Origin: Serratia sp. PL17
GTDB lineage: Bacteria > Pseudomonadota > Gammaproteobacteria > Enterobacterales > Enterobacteriaceae
Direction: 5' to 3'
DNA length: 64,000 bases
NCBI RefSeq assembly: GCF_017832355.1
Contig: NZ_JAFIBY010000004.1
Span: 310,001 to 374,000 of the forward strand
Shown: positions 28,135 to 37,139 of the stretch, piece by piece
How positions within the stretch are numbered: the stretch's first letter is position 1
Layout of the letters: the number at the start of each line of letters is the position of its first letter
Position numbers and translations under genes: made by a program
The notes under the pieces: generated by a model
The model's database searches: none
What the model saw: only the letters and a program-made list of their open reading frames with translations
Told to the model about the DNA's origin: nothing

Positions 28135-28917
28135 TCACTCTCCCGTAATTGAAGGGTTGTACACGACTTTGCCGCCGCTGTGAGTCACTTGCTGCTCAAG
28201 CTGCGGATGTCGACCGGGCGGCGTGACCAAATAATCAACCCGGCTGGCGGCCAGAAAAGGATAAGGGGCGTAGGTATTGAGTTTGTCGTCGGTGCACAAC
28301 ACCGCCACGTTGCCAGAACGCGTCAACAAACGTTTCTTAAACTGGGCATCCTGATAGTTCATCGCCGAAAAACCGCTGGTGGGGTCATAGGCACAGATGC
28401 CGGTAAACGCCAGATCGAAATGGAAACCGTCAATGTCCTGCACCGCTTTGGCGTCCACACAACCGCCAATATCCGCGTCCAGTTCACCGCCAATCAAAAT
28501 AGTGCGGATCCCCGGTTGCTCCAGCATTTTACTGGCGATACTCAGTGCATTGGTCACCACGGTCAGCCGTTGGTCACACGGCAACAGCTCAGCCAGATAA
28601 AGGTGGGTGCTGCCGGCATCCAGGAAAATAACCTGCCCTTCTTTGATCAGCTCAAGCGCAGCCAGCGCCAATGCCTGTTTCTCATTACTGCTCAAACGTA
28701 GCCGCGCGCTTATAGGCCCGGTTGCTGGCGTGGGGGCCAGCGCGCCGCCATAAATGCGTTTGCACAAGTTTTGCGCCGCCAACTGGCGTAGATCGCGTCG
28801 AATGGTCGCTTCAGTCGTATTCAGGCGTTCCGCCATGTCAACGGCCAGCACGCGCCCCTGTTGCTGTAATGCAGTGAGGATAACCTCATGGCGTTGATTG
28901 GGTAACAGCTTGGACAT
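28135..28917 (-). CDS. DeoR-family transcriptional repressor
   Basis: 260 aa from the ATG at 28917; a longer frame runs to 28995 but would include its own operator. N-terminal DeoR helix-turn-helix (RHEVILTALQQQGRVLAVDMAERLNTTEATIRRDLRQL is the family hallmark, about residues 9-44) and the sugar-phosphate-sensing domain (IFLDAGSTHLYLAELL; TVVTNALSIASKML; IGGELDADIGGCV; FDLAFTGICAYD). It probably senses a phosphorylated sugar and represses itself plus the following VOC gene. Confidence 0.88.
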   Translation of the reverse strand: MSKLLPNQRHEVILTALQQQGRVLAVDMAERLNTTEATIRRDLRQLAAQNLCKRIYGGALAPTPATGPISARLRLSSNEKQALALAALELIKEGQVIFLDAGSTHLYLAELLPCDQRLTVVTNALSIASKMLEQPGIRTILIGGELDADIGGCVDAKAVQDIDGFHFDLAFTGICAYDPTSGFSAMNYQDAQFKKRLLTRSGNVAVLCTDDKLNTYAPYPFLAASRVDYLVTPPGRHPQLEQQVTHSGGKVVYNPSITGE

Positions 28918-28950
28918 TCTGTCTCTCGATGGCAAATAAGCGATCATAAA

Positions 28951-28980
28951 TGTACACAAACGTACAAAAACGTACAAATG
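28951..28980. promoter_or_regulatory. Iterated operator upstream of the DeoR-type gene
   Basis: Three head-to-tail 10-bp units (TGTACACAAA, CGTACAAAAA, CGTACAAATG) share GTACA at exactly one helical turn. The position, 34 bp upstream of the DeoR start codon and 71 bp upstream of the divergent ZIP gene, suits an autoregulatory operator contacting one DNA face. Confidence 0.6.
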
Positions 28981-29051
28981 TTTTATGTCTTGCATCGACG
29001 TGTCAGGACTAAGCTAGACTGAGGTTCTACGTCACAGATAAAGGAATATTG

Positions 29052-29741
29052 ATGACTTCTGCCGTGCTTTATACGCTGTTCCCCGCCGCAGCTACCCTTG
29101 TTGGTGCCGCCGTAGCGCTTTATCACCGCCCTGGCGATGCGACCATGCGCATCATTCATCACTTTACCGCCGGTATTGTGTTTGCCGCCGCGGCGACCGA
29201 AATCCTGCCTGATCTCAAGCAACAATCACCCTGGGCGGTTCTGCTCGGGGGCAGCGTTGGCGTGTTGCTGATGCTGTTGGTCAGGCGCTTGGGGGAACGT
29301 GCTCAGGGGCCGGTTGGCTTTGTGGCCGCGGTCGGCATAGATATATTTATTGATGGCTTGGTTTTGGGGATCGCCTTTGCCGCCGGTGCAAAAGCCGGTT
29401 TGTTATTGACCCTGGCGCTCACGCTGGAAGTGTTATTTCTGGGATTATCGATCGTCGGGGACCTGCGTGATTTCCTCGGCAAACGGATAAGAGCCATGTT
29501 GGCAGTCGCCGGTCTGGCACTGTTGCTCCCCATCGGCGGGATGTTGGGTGCCCCCATTGCCACTCTGGGTGCCTTTTGGCTAACGGCATTTCTGGCCTTC
29601 GGCCTAATTGCCTTGCTCTATTTGGTCACGGAAGAACTGCTGGTCGAAGCACATGAAGTGGGTAAAGACACGCCGCTGACTACCGCTATGTTCTTTGCCG
29701 GTTTTTTATTGTTGTTACTGCTGGAAGAAGGGATGGGATGA
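29052..29741 (+). CDS. ZIP-family metal transporter-like membrane protein
   Basis: 229 aa with about seven membrane segments. The segment HHFTAGIVFAAAATEILPDL (37-56) and the IDIFIDGLVLGIAFA helix with acidic residues resemble the metal-binding helices of ZIP transporters, and LVTEELLVEAHE follows near the C-terminus. It is shorter than typical ZIP proteins (250-300 aa). The substrate (Zn, Fe or Mn) cannot be inferred. ATG 29052 has AAGGA seven bases upstream. Divergent from the DeoR-type gene. Confidence 0.75.
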   Translation: MTSAVLYTLFPAAATLVGAAVALYHRPGDATMRIIHHFTAGIVFAAAATEILPDLKQQSPWAVLLGGSVGVLLMLLVRRLGERAQGPVGFVAAVGIDIFIDGLVLGIAFAAGAKAGLLLTLALTLEVLFLGLSIVGDLRDFLGKRIRAMLAVAGLALLLPIGGMLGAPIATLGAFWLTAFLAFGLIALLYLVTEELLVEAHEVGKDTPLTTAMFFAGFLLLLLLEEGMG

Positions 29742-29848
29742 CTGCGCAATAATTTCATAGGGCAGAACAACTCACCTCGAACGATTTGGCTATACTGAGG
29801 CAAGCAACGTTACCGCAGAACGTAACGGCTTGGGCGCGAAGGAAAAAG

Positions 29849-30466
29849 ATGCTGTCAAAAATTGCGAAGTGGCTATTTCAATTACCGGGCAGGCTGTTCG
29901 GAGGGGTTTTCAAGAATCGCCTGACAATATTTATCTTCTTTATGCTGATAGCTGCCGGGCTCTTCAGCGCTAAACGCTATCTGCGTGCGCATCAAAACGA
30001 CGATGAGTTTATCAGCATTACCGCCACTGATTACAATCGGGCTATCCAGCGTGAATTGCCACTGCGAGAGGCGCGCGAGCAATGCGGTGGCCCGCTGCAT
30101 GACAATGCGGGGCAGCCCTGGCCACCGTCAGCCGGTTACTTGCATCAACCGGAACACAAAACCACTGGCCGCTTGCAGCAACTGACGTTGGACAACCAAA
30201 ACAACGATTTTGCCGTGCTGGTCAAACTGGAAACCCCCGGGGAACCACAACAACTGGCCGAGGTATTTATTCCCGCCGCAGGCAGCTTCAATATCAAAAC
30301 CAATCCGGCCGGTGAATATGTGATGAAAATCAGAAATATCAAAAGCGGCTGTAACTTCCGCTCCAAGCCCTTCACCCTCAGCAGCCATCAAGACTGGCGC
30401 CTGCCGTTAAATACGCAAACGGGCGGCAGCGTGAAGCTGCAGCCCATCAGCGATCGTGAGTTTTAA
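29849..30466 (+). CDS. Hypothetical membrane-anchored protein
   Basis: 205 aa from the ATG at 29849 (GGAAAAAG upstream). One N-terminal membrane helix (about 26-43, LTIFIFFMLIAAGLF) preceded by basic residues anchors a ~160-residue periplasmic domain with two cysteines (EQCGGPL and SGCNFRSKP) and a beta-rich region (FAVLVKLETPG; VFIPAAGSFNIKTNPAG; VMKIRNIKSG). I do not recognise the family. Confidence 0.7.
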   Translation: MLSKIAKWLFQLPGRLFGGVFKNRLTIFIFFMLIAAGLFSAKRYLRAHQNDDEFISITATDYNRAIQRELPLREAREQCGGPLHDNAGQPWPPSAGYLHQPEHKTTGRLQQLTLDNQNNDFAVLVKLETPGEPQQLAEVFIPAAGSFNIKTNPAGEYVMKIRNIKSGCNFRSKPFTLSSHQDWRLPLNTQTGGSVKLQPISDREF

Positions 30467-30475
30467 CCGAGGTAC

Positions 30476-30739
30476 TTATTTCTTCACGGGATGATCGCGG
30501 CGGAACAACTCCCAGCTTTCAATTTCCTGGCCGTTAGGCAGGGTACAGGTGGAATACTGGCCATTGGCATTTTGCTTGGCGTTTAATTTCCCACCTATCT
30601 CTGTGCAATACACGTCTGCCGGGTTCGCCATACCGATAGGTTTCATCTGCGGCGGCGGTGGCGCGTCGTTGGATTTCATCGTGCACCCCTGTAGCATCGC
30701 CATCCCAGCCAGCAGGGAGACCATTAGCATTTTTTTCAT
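30476..30739 (-). CDS. DUF333 lipoprotein (YoaF-like)
   Basis: 87 aa from the ATG at 30739. Lipoprotein signal peptide with lipobox MLQGC. The DUF333 domain follows: NPADVYCTEIGGKLNAKQNANGQY-type strand, then CTLPNGQEIESWELFRRDH, with the two conserved cysteines. Small outer-membrane lipoproteins of this family have no assigned role. Confidence 0.85.
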   Translation of the reverse strand: MKKMLMVSLLAGMAMLQGCTMKSNDAPPPPQMKPIGMANPADVYCTEIGGKLNAKQNANGQYSTCTLPNGQEIESWELFRRDHPVKK

Positions 30740-30811
30740 TTCTTCTCTTACCACTCCCGGCCCCAGTCAAACAGCAGTTAGCCCGTTTACACTATGGCGG
30801 GAAGAATTGGA

Positions 30812-30840
30812 AACGGCGGCAGCCTAGGCATACCGCCGTT
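30812..30840. terminator. Hairpin after the yjjA-like gene
   Basis: AACGGCGG and CCGCCGTT form a perfect 8-bp stem with a 13-base loop, immediately downstream of the DUF2501 gene on the minus strand. Confidence 0.5.
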
Positions 30841-30847
30841 TATGCCA

Positions 30848-31333
30848 TCAGGAAATAAAGGACGCGCCCTGCTTCAGAACCAGATCACAGGCTTTCTGTT
30901 TCACTTTTTCGGTGATTTGCGACGTTCCCAGGCTGTTCAGATCCAGGCTCTTGCCTTCGCCTGTTTTCAGCAAACCGCCCAGCCCTTGCTGGTAGTCCTG
31001 GCTTTTGGCATTTTCAGTGCTGCTGATACCCAGCTTGCTCAGCAGTTGGTTTTTCACTGCCTCGGTTCCATTGGCTGACAATACGTTATTTTTCACACAG
31101 TACTGCAAAATACCGGCGGCGTTAGTCATGCTGCTGGAACTCAAGGCTTTATCGCCACCGTTCAACAGACCGGTCAATGAAGACAGCGAAGTGCCGCCCG
31201 TGCTGCCACCTGATTTGCTTAGCTCACCGGCTGCGCTGCTGAGAGAATCCATCAGCCCGGCAGCCTGAGCCGCCCCGCAAGCCATAGTCGTGGTCAATGT
31301 CAGCGCCAACAGTAAACGATGCTTGGTATTCAT
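30848..31333 (-). CDS. yjjA: DUF2501 family exported protein (YjjA-like)
   Basis: 161 aa. Signal peptide to about residue 24 (CGAAQAAG). The mature part contains a Ser/Gly-rich linker (AAGELSKSGGSTGGTSLSSL) and the conserved NAAGILQYCVKNNVLSANG and VKQKACDLVLKQGASFI blocks with two cysteines that could be disulfide-bonded. This agrees with YjjA/DUF2501. Function unknown, periplasmic. Confidence 0.82.
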   Translation of the reverse strand: MNTKHRLLLALTLTTTMACGAAQAAGLMDSLSSAAGELSKSGGSTGGTSLSSLTGLLNGGDKALSSSSMTNAAGILQYCVKNNVLSANGTEAVKNQLLSKLGISSTENAKSQDYQQGLGGLLKTGEGKSLDLNSLGTSQITEKVKQKACDLVLKQGASFIS

Positions 31334-31581
31334 GGGGTAAAACTCCTGTTTATCTCGCCATCCCTTCGTCTTTCCCGTTTTCTCTGGGGTTCGGGAAATC
31401 TGCTGGGCATATCATGTGCAATAAGCGCAATGCGCCGGATCACCTCTTCGGACGCCACCTCCCGCGACAAGTTCCTTTTATCTGGCAATGCCGCGGTTTT
31501 TTCAGAATTCAGGTAATTTTCTGGTGGGAGAATGTACAAACAGGATGATAGAGAACGGCAGACCGAATGGCCCGCCGGTAA

Positions 31582-32172
31582 TCAGAACTGCCAACGCAGC
31601 CAAGCGAAAAACACGTTGCCGTTATTGTAGGTACCAGGGATATAGGTCGCCTGGAAGGTCAATCGTTTATAACCGATAGACGCCAGCGGCAAAGGAGCCG
31701 GGATCGGAATGTATTTCCAGTTGTCACGCGCAGTGACACTGGCCGTAAAGCCCAGACCCAGACGGAAATCCTTGTCATCGAGTGGACGCCAGATCTTCTC
31801 ATAAGCGTAACCACCGATCGGTTCCCACTTATTGAACGAATCCTTAAACACCATCATATAGAGGCCGTGCCAGTCACCGTCGCTATCATAACGCGAGATA
31901 CCATAGCCACCGCCCCAAGGCCGCTCGTTGTACGAGTCGATTTTTTCTTGGCTGTAGGTCAAACGGTTGTGCCAGGTGATGGCCGGCAGATAGATATCTT
32001 TATTGGGTGAGTTGTTCCAGGTCTCTGCCACGTTATCCGTGAAGCGCTGCCATAACCCCGGTTTTTCAGCCTGCGCAGCGTTGCTATTTTCTGCACCAAC
32101 CTCAGCGTAAGAAGGTAGTGCAGAAAATATCAACGACATTGAGCAAGCTAACATTGTCCGTTTAAAAAACAT
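31582..32172 (-). CDS. pagP: Lipid A palmitoyltransferase PagP
   Basis: 196 aa including a signal peptide (to about SYAEV). An eight-stranded outer-membrane barrel enzyme that transfers palmitate from phospholipids to lipid A. The catalytic His is in ITWHNRLTY and the Asp-Ser pair in [22 protein letters not shown] is the family signature and the protein ends in WQF. The ATG at 32172 is best spaced from GGAG; the adjacent ATG 32175 is an alternative. Confidence 0.94.
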   Translation of the reverse strand: MFFKRTMLACSMSLIFSALPSYAEVGAENSNAAQAEKPGLWQRFTDNVAETWNNSPNKDIYLPAITWHNRLTYSQEKIDSYNERPWGGGYGISRYDSDGDWHGLYMMVFKDSFNKWEPIGGYAYEKIWRPLDDKDFRLGLGFTASVTARDNWKYIPIPAPLPLASIGYKRLTFQATYIPGTYNNGNVFFAWLRWQF

Positions 32173-32984
32173 CATAAACTCCTGTAAAAAATAAGGCCGG
32201 CGATTCTTACCGATCGCCACATCAAGATCAAGCTGTATCTTATTTACCCAACCTGTTTCTTACCCCTCGTTTTCCTTTGGTTAAGTTTAGTTGCCGCAAA
32301 TGACAAAAGCCCGGCGTTGCGATTCGGGTCGCACAGGCTACTGCGCGCCCAAGGCAGCGTCTGTCGGAATATTCCGCAATAGCGGCGATTCGCAGGAGCG
32401 ACAGACAGCACACCAGCATGCGAGATAACTTCTTTTCTACGCTGAGCGTAGCAAAATGTTTACTGGCACCCGGCAACCGAATGTAACAGCGATCACGTTT
32501 TTGGTTGCTGCCGAAGCCCCGCCTTACAGGCGATCCAACCCCGATGAGGCTTTGCCTGCGCAATGGCAGTGTAAATGTCCAGTTACATACCACAGTAGAG
32601 AATGGCCGAACCCATAATTTTCAGGTTACAACTGGCGACGTAACCCGCAGGTAAAGTACCGGACGTTCATCTCCCCCTGCATGATCTGGCTAGAGAAGCC
32701 GGATTTTACATCTCTATTACATTCAATGAAAAATACCATCCGCAATATCCACACTCTTTATAGTGAATGTTCACCGCGTAAACCCGCGAATACAATCGAC
32801 CGATCCCCCATACCTCTGCACCAACTTGAACAAGCCGACAGTTTAAATAATTGTTAAAGCTGATGAGCGCCCTCGGTTTGAAACGGGTGACGCATTATTT
32901 CACTGTTCGCCACACAACATCGCCAGCAATATTTTTTGCTGCTCTCTGCCTGATAAAAGAAAGATAAAAAATCCGGAGAAACAC
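32173..32984. other. Long intergenic region between pagP and ipdC
   Basis: 812 bp. The promoter-proximal end for pagP and the ipdC leader are here. The middle (about 32240-32600) is more GC-rich and has an open frame on the minus strand with no ribosome-binding site and a Cys/Arg-rich, low-quality translation; I treat it as non-coding, possibly a dispersed intergenic repeat or gene remnant. A TyrR-box-like sequence lies at 32570. The last 300 bp are A/T-rich. Confidence 0.4.
32570..32587. promoter_or_regulatory. TyrR-box-like sequence upstream of ipdC
   Basis: TGTAAATGTCCAGTTACA matches TGTAAA-N6-TTTACA at 11 of 12 consensus bases. It is 398 bp upstream of the ipdC start, far for direct activation, but ipdC genes of related enterobacteria are TyrR-activated. 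Confidence 0.45.
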
Positions 32985-34661
32985 ATGAAAATCACTATTG
33001 GAGCTTTCATCCTGCAACAGCTCCGCACCCTGAACATCGATCGTATTTATGGCGTGCCCGGCGACTATAATCTGGCGCTGCTGGAATTGATCGAGCAGGA
33101 TAGTCATCTTGAGTTTGTCGGTAACTGTAATGAATTGAATGCGTCCTACGCGGCCGACGGTTATGCGCGGCTAAAAGGCGCAGGAGCACTGATCACTACC
33201 TACGGCGTCGGCGATCTGGCCGCGCTGTCCGGCATTGCCGGCGCTTACGCCGAATCTGCACCGGTAGTTTGCCTGTCCGGTACACCGCCACTGCACGCGA
33301 TGAAAAACCATCTGCTGTTGCACCATACGCTGGCGGACGGTAATTTTGATAACGTCATGAACTGCTTTAAACAATTTACCGTTGCCCAAGCGCTCATCAC
33401 GCCTGAAAATGCCGCAGTGGAAATTCCTCGCGTTATTTCCCGCGCCTGGACGGAAAAGAAACCGGTTTATTTGCAATTGCCTTCTGATATTTGTGATGTA
33501 GAAATTGAAATCGCTCAGGCCGTCACCGCGCCGCAATTACCCCCAAGCGACAAATATAATGTGCAGTTGGCCGCTATGGCGCTGTTGGCACGGATAAAAC
33601 TCGCGAAAAAACCGATTATTCTGGTCGACCAAATGGTAGACCGTTTCCAGTTACAGCAATTAGTGATCGACGTCGCTCATAAATTCGCGATTCCACTGAC
33701 CAATATGCCAACGGCAAAATGCATCATTCCTGAAACCACGCCAGGTTGGATGGGCGGGTATAGCGGTAATTTGTCGCGCCCTGAGCTGTATGAACACATG
33801 GCGCATGCCGACTGCGTATTGAGCTTCGGCGTGCGTCTGGTAGATTCCACGACCGGCTATTTCTCGCATCGGATCCCGTCCGACGCGCAAATTGATATTC
33901 AGCCGTTTTCGCTGAATCTGGGCAACACCTCCTACCCGGCGGTCGCTGCGGCAGACCTGTTGCAGGCATTGCTGGCACTGGGTGAAAACGTGGCAAACCA
34001 CCACCCGGCACCGTTGCCTGAAGCACGCCATCGGTTGGCTACACCGAGCGAAACGCCGATCGACCAGGCTTATTTATGGCAACGTATACAGCGTTTTATT
34101 CGAGCCGATGACGTGGTTGTGGTCGAGAATGGGACTTCGGGTGCCGCGATTGGTGGCATGCGTATGCCGGACGGCGTCCAAGTGGTCAATCAGCCGATCT
34201 GGGGATCGATCGGGTACACACTGCCGGCACTGTTGGGTACCATGATGGCCGCACCGGATCGGCGGCACCTGTTGTTTATCGGTGACGGTTCTTTCCAACT
34301 CACCGCTCAGGAAGTTTCCACCCTGCTGCGCTACGATCAAAAGCCGATTATCTTCCTGATCAATAACGACGGTTACACCATCGAACGCTACATTCTGGGG
34401 GAAAACTCGTCGTATAACGACATCGGGCCGTGGGACTACGCCAAACTGCCAGCGGTACTCAACACCCAAGCAACGCCGTTCAGCGTGTCAGTTGAAACCA
34501 CCCAACAGTTGGAATTAGCGTTGGAGCACGCCTCACGGCAAGATCGGTTGGCGTTTATCGAAGTGAAGGTGCCCATGATGGACACCCCGCCCGTGATGAA
34601 AGAATTCTGCAACCGCTGCAATAACTTTAACTTCGGCCTGACCAATCCACGCCGCGCATAA
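32985..34661 (+). CDS. ipdC: Indolepyruvate/phenylpyruvate decarboxylase (ThDP-dependent)
   Basis: 558 aa, the usual length. N-terminal pyrimidine-binding domain with catalytic Glu50 in NELNASYAADGYAR and the His113-His114 pair in LLHHTLADG; the C-terminal pyrophosphate domain has GDGSFQLTAQEVS followed by NNDGYTIE. This set is common to pyruvate and indolepyruvate decarboxylases; similarity to enterobacterial IpdC makes aryl-pyruvate the likeliest substrate. It converts indole-3-pyruvate to the acetaldehyde, which the aldehyde dehydrogenase encoded 6 kb away could oxidise to indole- or phenylacetate. Monocistronic. Confidence 0.87.
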   Translation: MKITIGAFILQQLRTLNIDRIYGVPGDYNLALLELIEQDSHLEFVGNCNELNASYAADGYARLKGAGALITTYGVGDLAALSGIAGAYAESAPVVCLSGTPPLHAMKNHLLLHHTLADGNFDNVMNCFKQFTVAQALITPENAAVEIPRVISRAWTEKKPVYLQLPSDICDVEIEIAQAVTAPQLPPSDKYNVQLAAMALLARIKLAKKPIILVDQMVDRFQLQQLVIDVAHKFAIPLTNMPTAKCIIPETTPGWMGGYSGNLSRPELYEHMAHADCVLSFGVRLVDSTTGYFSHRIPSDAQIDIQPFSLNLGNTSYPAVAAADLLQALLALGENVANHHPAPLPEARHRLATPSETPIDQAYLWQRIQRFIRADDVVVVENGTSGAAIGGMRMPDGVQVVNQPIWGSIGYTLPALLGTMMAAPDRRHLLFIGDGSFQLTAQEVSTLLRYDQKPIIFLINNDGYTIERYILGENSSYNDIGPWDYAKLPAVLNTQATPFSVSVETTQQLELALEHASRQDRLAFIEVKVPMMDTPPVMKEFCNRCNNFNFGLTNPRRA

Positions 34662-34669
34662 CGGCGCCC

Positions 34670-34699
34670 AGCCCGCCGTTGCTCAGGTAACGGCGGGCT
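34670..34699. terminator. Terminator of ipdC overlapping the LysR gene end
   Basis: AGCCCGCCGTT and AACGGCGGGCT form a perfect 11-bp stem with an 8-base loop, then TTT. The hairpin contains the stop codon of the convergent LysR-type gene (34683-34685). Confidence 0.8.
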
Positions 34700-35555
34700 T
34701 TCCCAGTGCTTGCACAACCTGCCGCTGCAACGTCTGCAGCAGCGGCTGTTGCCGCTTGGCCCCCAGACGCAATGCATGTGCTACCGCCGGTAATGGCAGC
34801 ATGTGATCAAAGGCCGTTTCAATCTGTACTCGCCGATCGATAGACTGCTGGCTGAGTAACCCAACCCCCATTCCTGCAGAGATGGCAGCCAGCATCCCCG
34901 CCACCGATGGGCACTCCACCGACACCTTATAAGCTATCCCCGCGGCCCTTAGGCGCTCTTCAGCCAATCGACGGTAAAAACAATCCGGCCCGTAACTGAC
35001 CAGCTTCAGGTTATCTCCTGGCTGATAACGCCAGCCGGGTGGCACACACCAATGAATAGGTTCCGTCGCCAACACGATATCTTCTGCACTCAGTGCATCA
35101 CAAAACTGCTGATGCAGTACCAGGTCTAACGTCCCATGATCCAGCGCGTTTCGCAGCACATGACTTTGCTCAATCACCAACTGTATATCAACCTGCGGAT
35201 GCTCATGAGTAAATGCCGCCAACAAGGCCGCCAACTGGGGCAACGACATCTGTTCTGTGGCACCAAAACGCACCGTCCCCTGCAATAAAGAAGGGGAAAA
35301 ATGCGCCAACGCCCGATCGTGAGCATGCAAAATTTGCCGCCCATGCGACAACAGCGCCTCGCCATCCACAGTCGCGGTCAAGATACTGCCCTGACGATCG
35401 ACCAGAGTCCGGCCCAACTGCTCTTCCAGCCGTTTGATTTTCCAGCTCACCGCCGACTGGCTGAGATTTAGCTGTTGTGACGCACGCGTCATGCTGCCGG
35501 TGTCAATAACACTTTGCAGTGCCCGCAATGCATCAATAGATAAGCGCTGGTTCAT
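34683..35555 (-). CDS. LysR-type transcriptional regulator
   Basis: 290 aa from the ATG at 35555 (the family-like start MNQRLSIDALRALQSV); ATG 35567 is an alternative. Winged-helix region DTGSMTRASQQLNLSQSAVSWKI followed by KRLEEQLGRTL, then an effector domain (GTVRFGATEQMSLPQLAALL; HGTLDLVLHQQF). Divergent from the hydrolase/GST genes, so those are the probable targets. Confidence 0.88.
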   Translation of the reverse strand: MNQRLSIDALRALQSVIDTGSMTRASQQLNLSQSAVSWKIKRLEEQLGRTLVDRQGSILTATVDGEALLSHGRQILHAHDRALAHFSPSLLQGTVRFGATEQMSLPQLAALLAAFTHEHPQVDIQLVIEQSHVLRNALDHGTLDLVLHQQFCDALSAEDIVLATEPIHWCVPPGWRYQPGDNLKLVSYGPDCFYRRLAEERLRAAGIAYKVSVECPSVAGMLAAISAGMGVGLLSQQSIDRRVQIETAFDHMLPLPAVAHALRLGAKRQQPLLQTLQRQVVQALGKPAVT

Positions 35556-35662
35556 AGGCCTGATCATGACAAAAATTGGATTTAACTACCATAACTTGTC
35601 ATTAGCGTCATGGAAAGACGATGGGTATGGTTTATGTACAAGGCCAAAACGGGAGGAGCTTC

Positions 35663-36505
35663 ATGAATGGCTTAGCATCTTTGCTTAATCAGCAGGTTAT
35701 CATCAATGGTCATCGTATTGCTGCCGGCGTACATGGCGTGGGTGAACCTTTGGTACTGGTGCATGGCACCCCTGCCCACTCGATAATCTGGCGGGATCTG
35801 CTGCCCCGATTGACATCGGCAGGCTTCAACGTCCATATCTACGATTTGCTGGGCTACGGTGCCTCGGAACGTCCATTGTCAGCAGATACCTCAATTGCCG
35901 CACAAGCGGAATTACTGATCGGCCTATTGGACCATTGGCAACTGGCGTCCACCCACGTGTTTGGCCACGATATTGGCGGTGCATTGTCGCTACGCGCAGC
36001 TTTTAGTCACGCCGAGCGTTTTCGCTCGCTGAGCATTGCGGATATTTGCAGCTATGACTCCTGGCCTTCGCCTAGCTGGCGCGGCATCCGTGATAACTAT
36101 CGTCAGTATGCCGTCTTGGACGCATCGCAACATGCGCAAATCCTAACGCGACAGCTGGAAATGGCAGTGTTCAATAAATCCCAGATGACGGGAACGCTAT
36201 TACAACAGTATCTGGCGCCGATCGTCGGCGTGGTCGGCCAACCCGCATTTTATCAACATCAAATCGCCCATTACGACGCCCGCTATACTGATGATTTCGC
36301 ACTGCGTTTGCCGGAACTACGTTTGCCGGTGCAAATTCTGTGGGGGGAAAACGACGAATGGCAGCCGGTCAGTTACGCTTACCGTTTACAAGGCGACATT
36401 CCCGGAGCCAGGCTGCAGGTAATCCCGCAGGCGGGGCATTTTCTCATGGAGGATGCACCGGAAACCGTAGCTCAACAGCTGGTCGCATTTATTCATTCAC
36501 TTTAA
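35663..36505 (+). CDS. Alpha/beta hydrolase with Asp nucleophile (haloalkane dehalogenase/epoxide hydrolase-like)
   Basis: 280 aa from the ATG at 35663 (GGGAGGAG four bases upstream). Oxyanion-loop motif VLVHGTPAHS, nucleophile elbow VFGHDIGGALSL with Asp103 where esterases have Ser, acid in ILWGENDEWQP and His in QAGHFLMEDAPE. Asp at the elbow is the mark of haloalkane dehalogenases and epoxide hydrolases, so a dehalogenase or epoxide hydrolase role is more likely than esterase. First gene of an operon with a GST gene 28 bp downstream. Confidence 0.85.
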   Translation: MNGLASLLNQQVIINGHRIAAGVHGVGEPLVLVHGTPAHSIIWRDLLPRLTSAGFNVHIYDLLGYGASERPLSADTSIAAQAELLIGLLDHWQLASTHVFGHDIGGALSLRAAFSHAERFRSLSIADICSYDSWPSPSWRGIRDNYRQYAVLDASQHAQILTRQLEMAVFNKSQMTGTLLQQYLAPIVGVVGQPAFYQHQIAHYDARYTDDFALRLPELRLPVQILWGENDEWQPVSYAYRLQGDIPGARLQVIPQAGHFLMEDAPETVAQQLVAFIHSL

Positions 36506-36533
36506 ACCGGGCGAATAGGCTCAGGAGTACATG

Positions 36534-37139
36534 ATGCAATTGATAGGCATGCTGGATTCACCCTACGTGCGCCGGGTCGCCATTTGTTTAAAATTATTGG
36601 GGATCGCGTTTGAGCATCATGCCATTTCAGTCTTTAGCGGCTTCGATCGGTTTAAAGCCATTAACCCGGTAGTGAAAGCCCCGACGCTGGTGCTGGCCGA
36701 CGATCAAATCCTGATGGATTCTTCCTTGATCCTGGAATACGCCTCAAGCATCGCCCCCACAGGGAAGATCTTGCTGCCGACCCAGGGTGCAGAGCGTCTA
36801 CGTGCCCTACAGCTCAACGGCTTGGCACTGGCGGCCTGCGAAAAAACGGTGCAAATCGTTTATGAACAGCAACTTCGCCCGCAAGAAAAACAGCACCAGC
36901 CTTGGCTGGATCGTATTCAGAACCAACTGCTGGCCGCCTATGCCGAACTCGAAAAGCAGTTGCCACAGGCCGCAATGCCTGGCTGGATGGGCAGCGCAGA
37001 GGTCAGCGTGGCTGTTGCCTGGAGCTTCACCCAACTCATGCTGCCCGGGCAGATAAGCGCCGAGCAACACCCTGCATTGGCGGCATTTTCCGCCAATGCA
37101 GAAAAACACCCGGCATTTGTCAGTACTCCGCAGGTTTAA
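36534..37139 (+). CDS. Glutathione S-transferase family protein
   Basis: 201 aa from the second of two adjacent ATGs, which is six bases from AGGAG. Thioredoxin-like N-terminal domain: MLDSPYVRRVAICLKLLGI, then PVVKAPTLVLADDQILMDSSLILEYA holds the cis-Pro and glutathione-binding motif. The C-terminal domain is all-helical. It conjugates glutathione to electrophiles. Paired with the Asp-nucleophile hydrolase, it suggests a route for detoxifying epoxides or organohalides. Ends in a 4-bp overlap with the convergent lipoprotein gene. Confidence 0.88.
   Translation: MQLIGMLDSPYVRRVAICLKLLGIAFEHHAISVFSGFDRFKAINPVVKAPTLVLADDQILMDSSLILEYASSIAPTGKILLPTQGAERLRALQLNGLALAACEKTVQIVYEQQLRPQEKQHQPWLDRIQNQLLAAYAELEKQLPQAAMPGWMGSAEVSVAVAWSFTQLMLPGQISAEQHPALAAFSANAEKHPAFVSTPQV

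Noticed and set aside
28951-28980. CRISPR-like short repeats
   Set aside because: Only three 10-bp head-to-tail units with no spacers; an operator is a better explanation. No CRISPR array was seen anywhere.
32240-32593. 117-codon minus-strand open frame in the pagP-ipdC gap
   Set aside because: No ribosome-binding site, Cys/Arg-rich low-quality product with no family; kept as non-coding.
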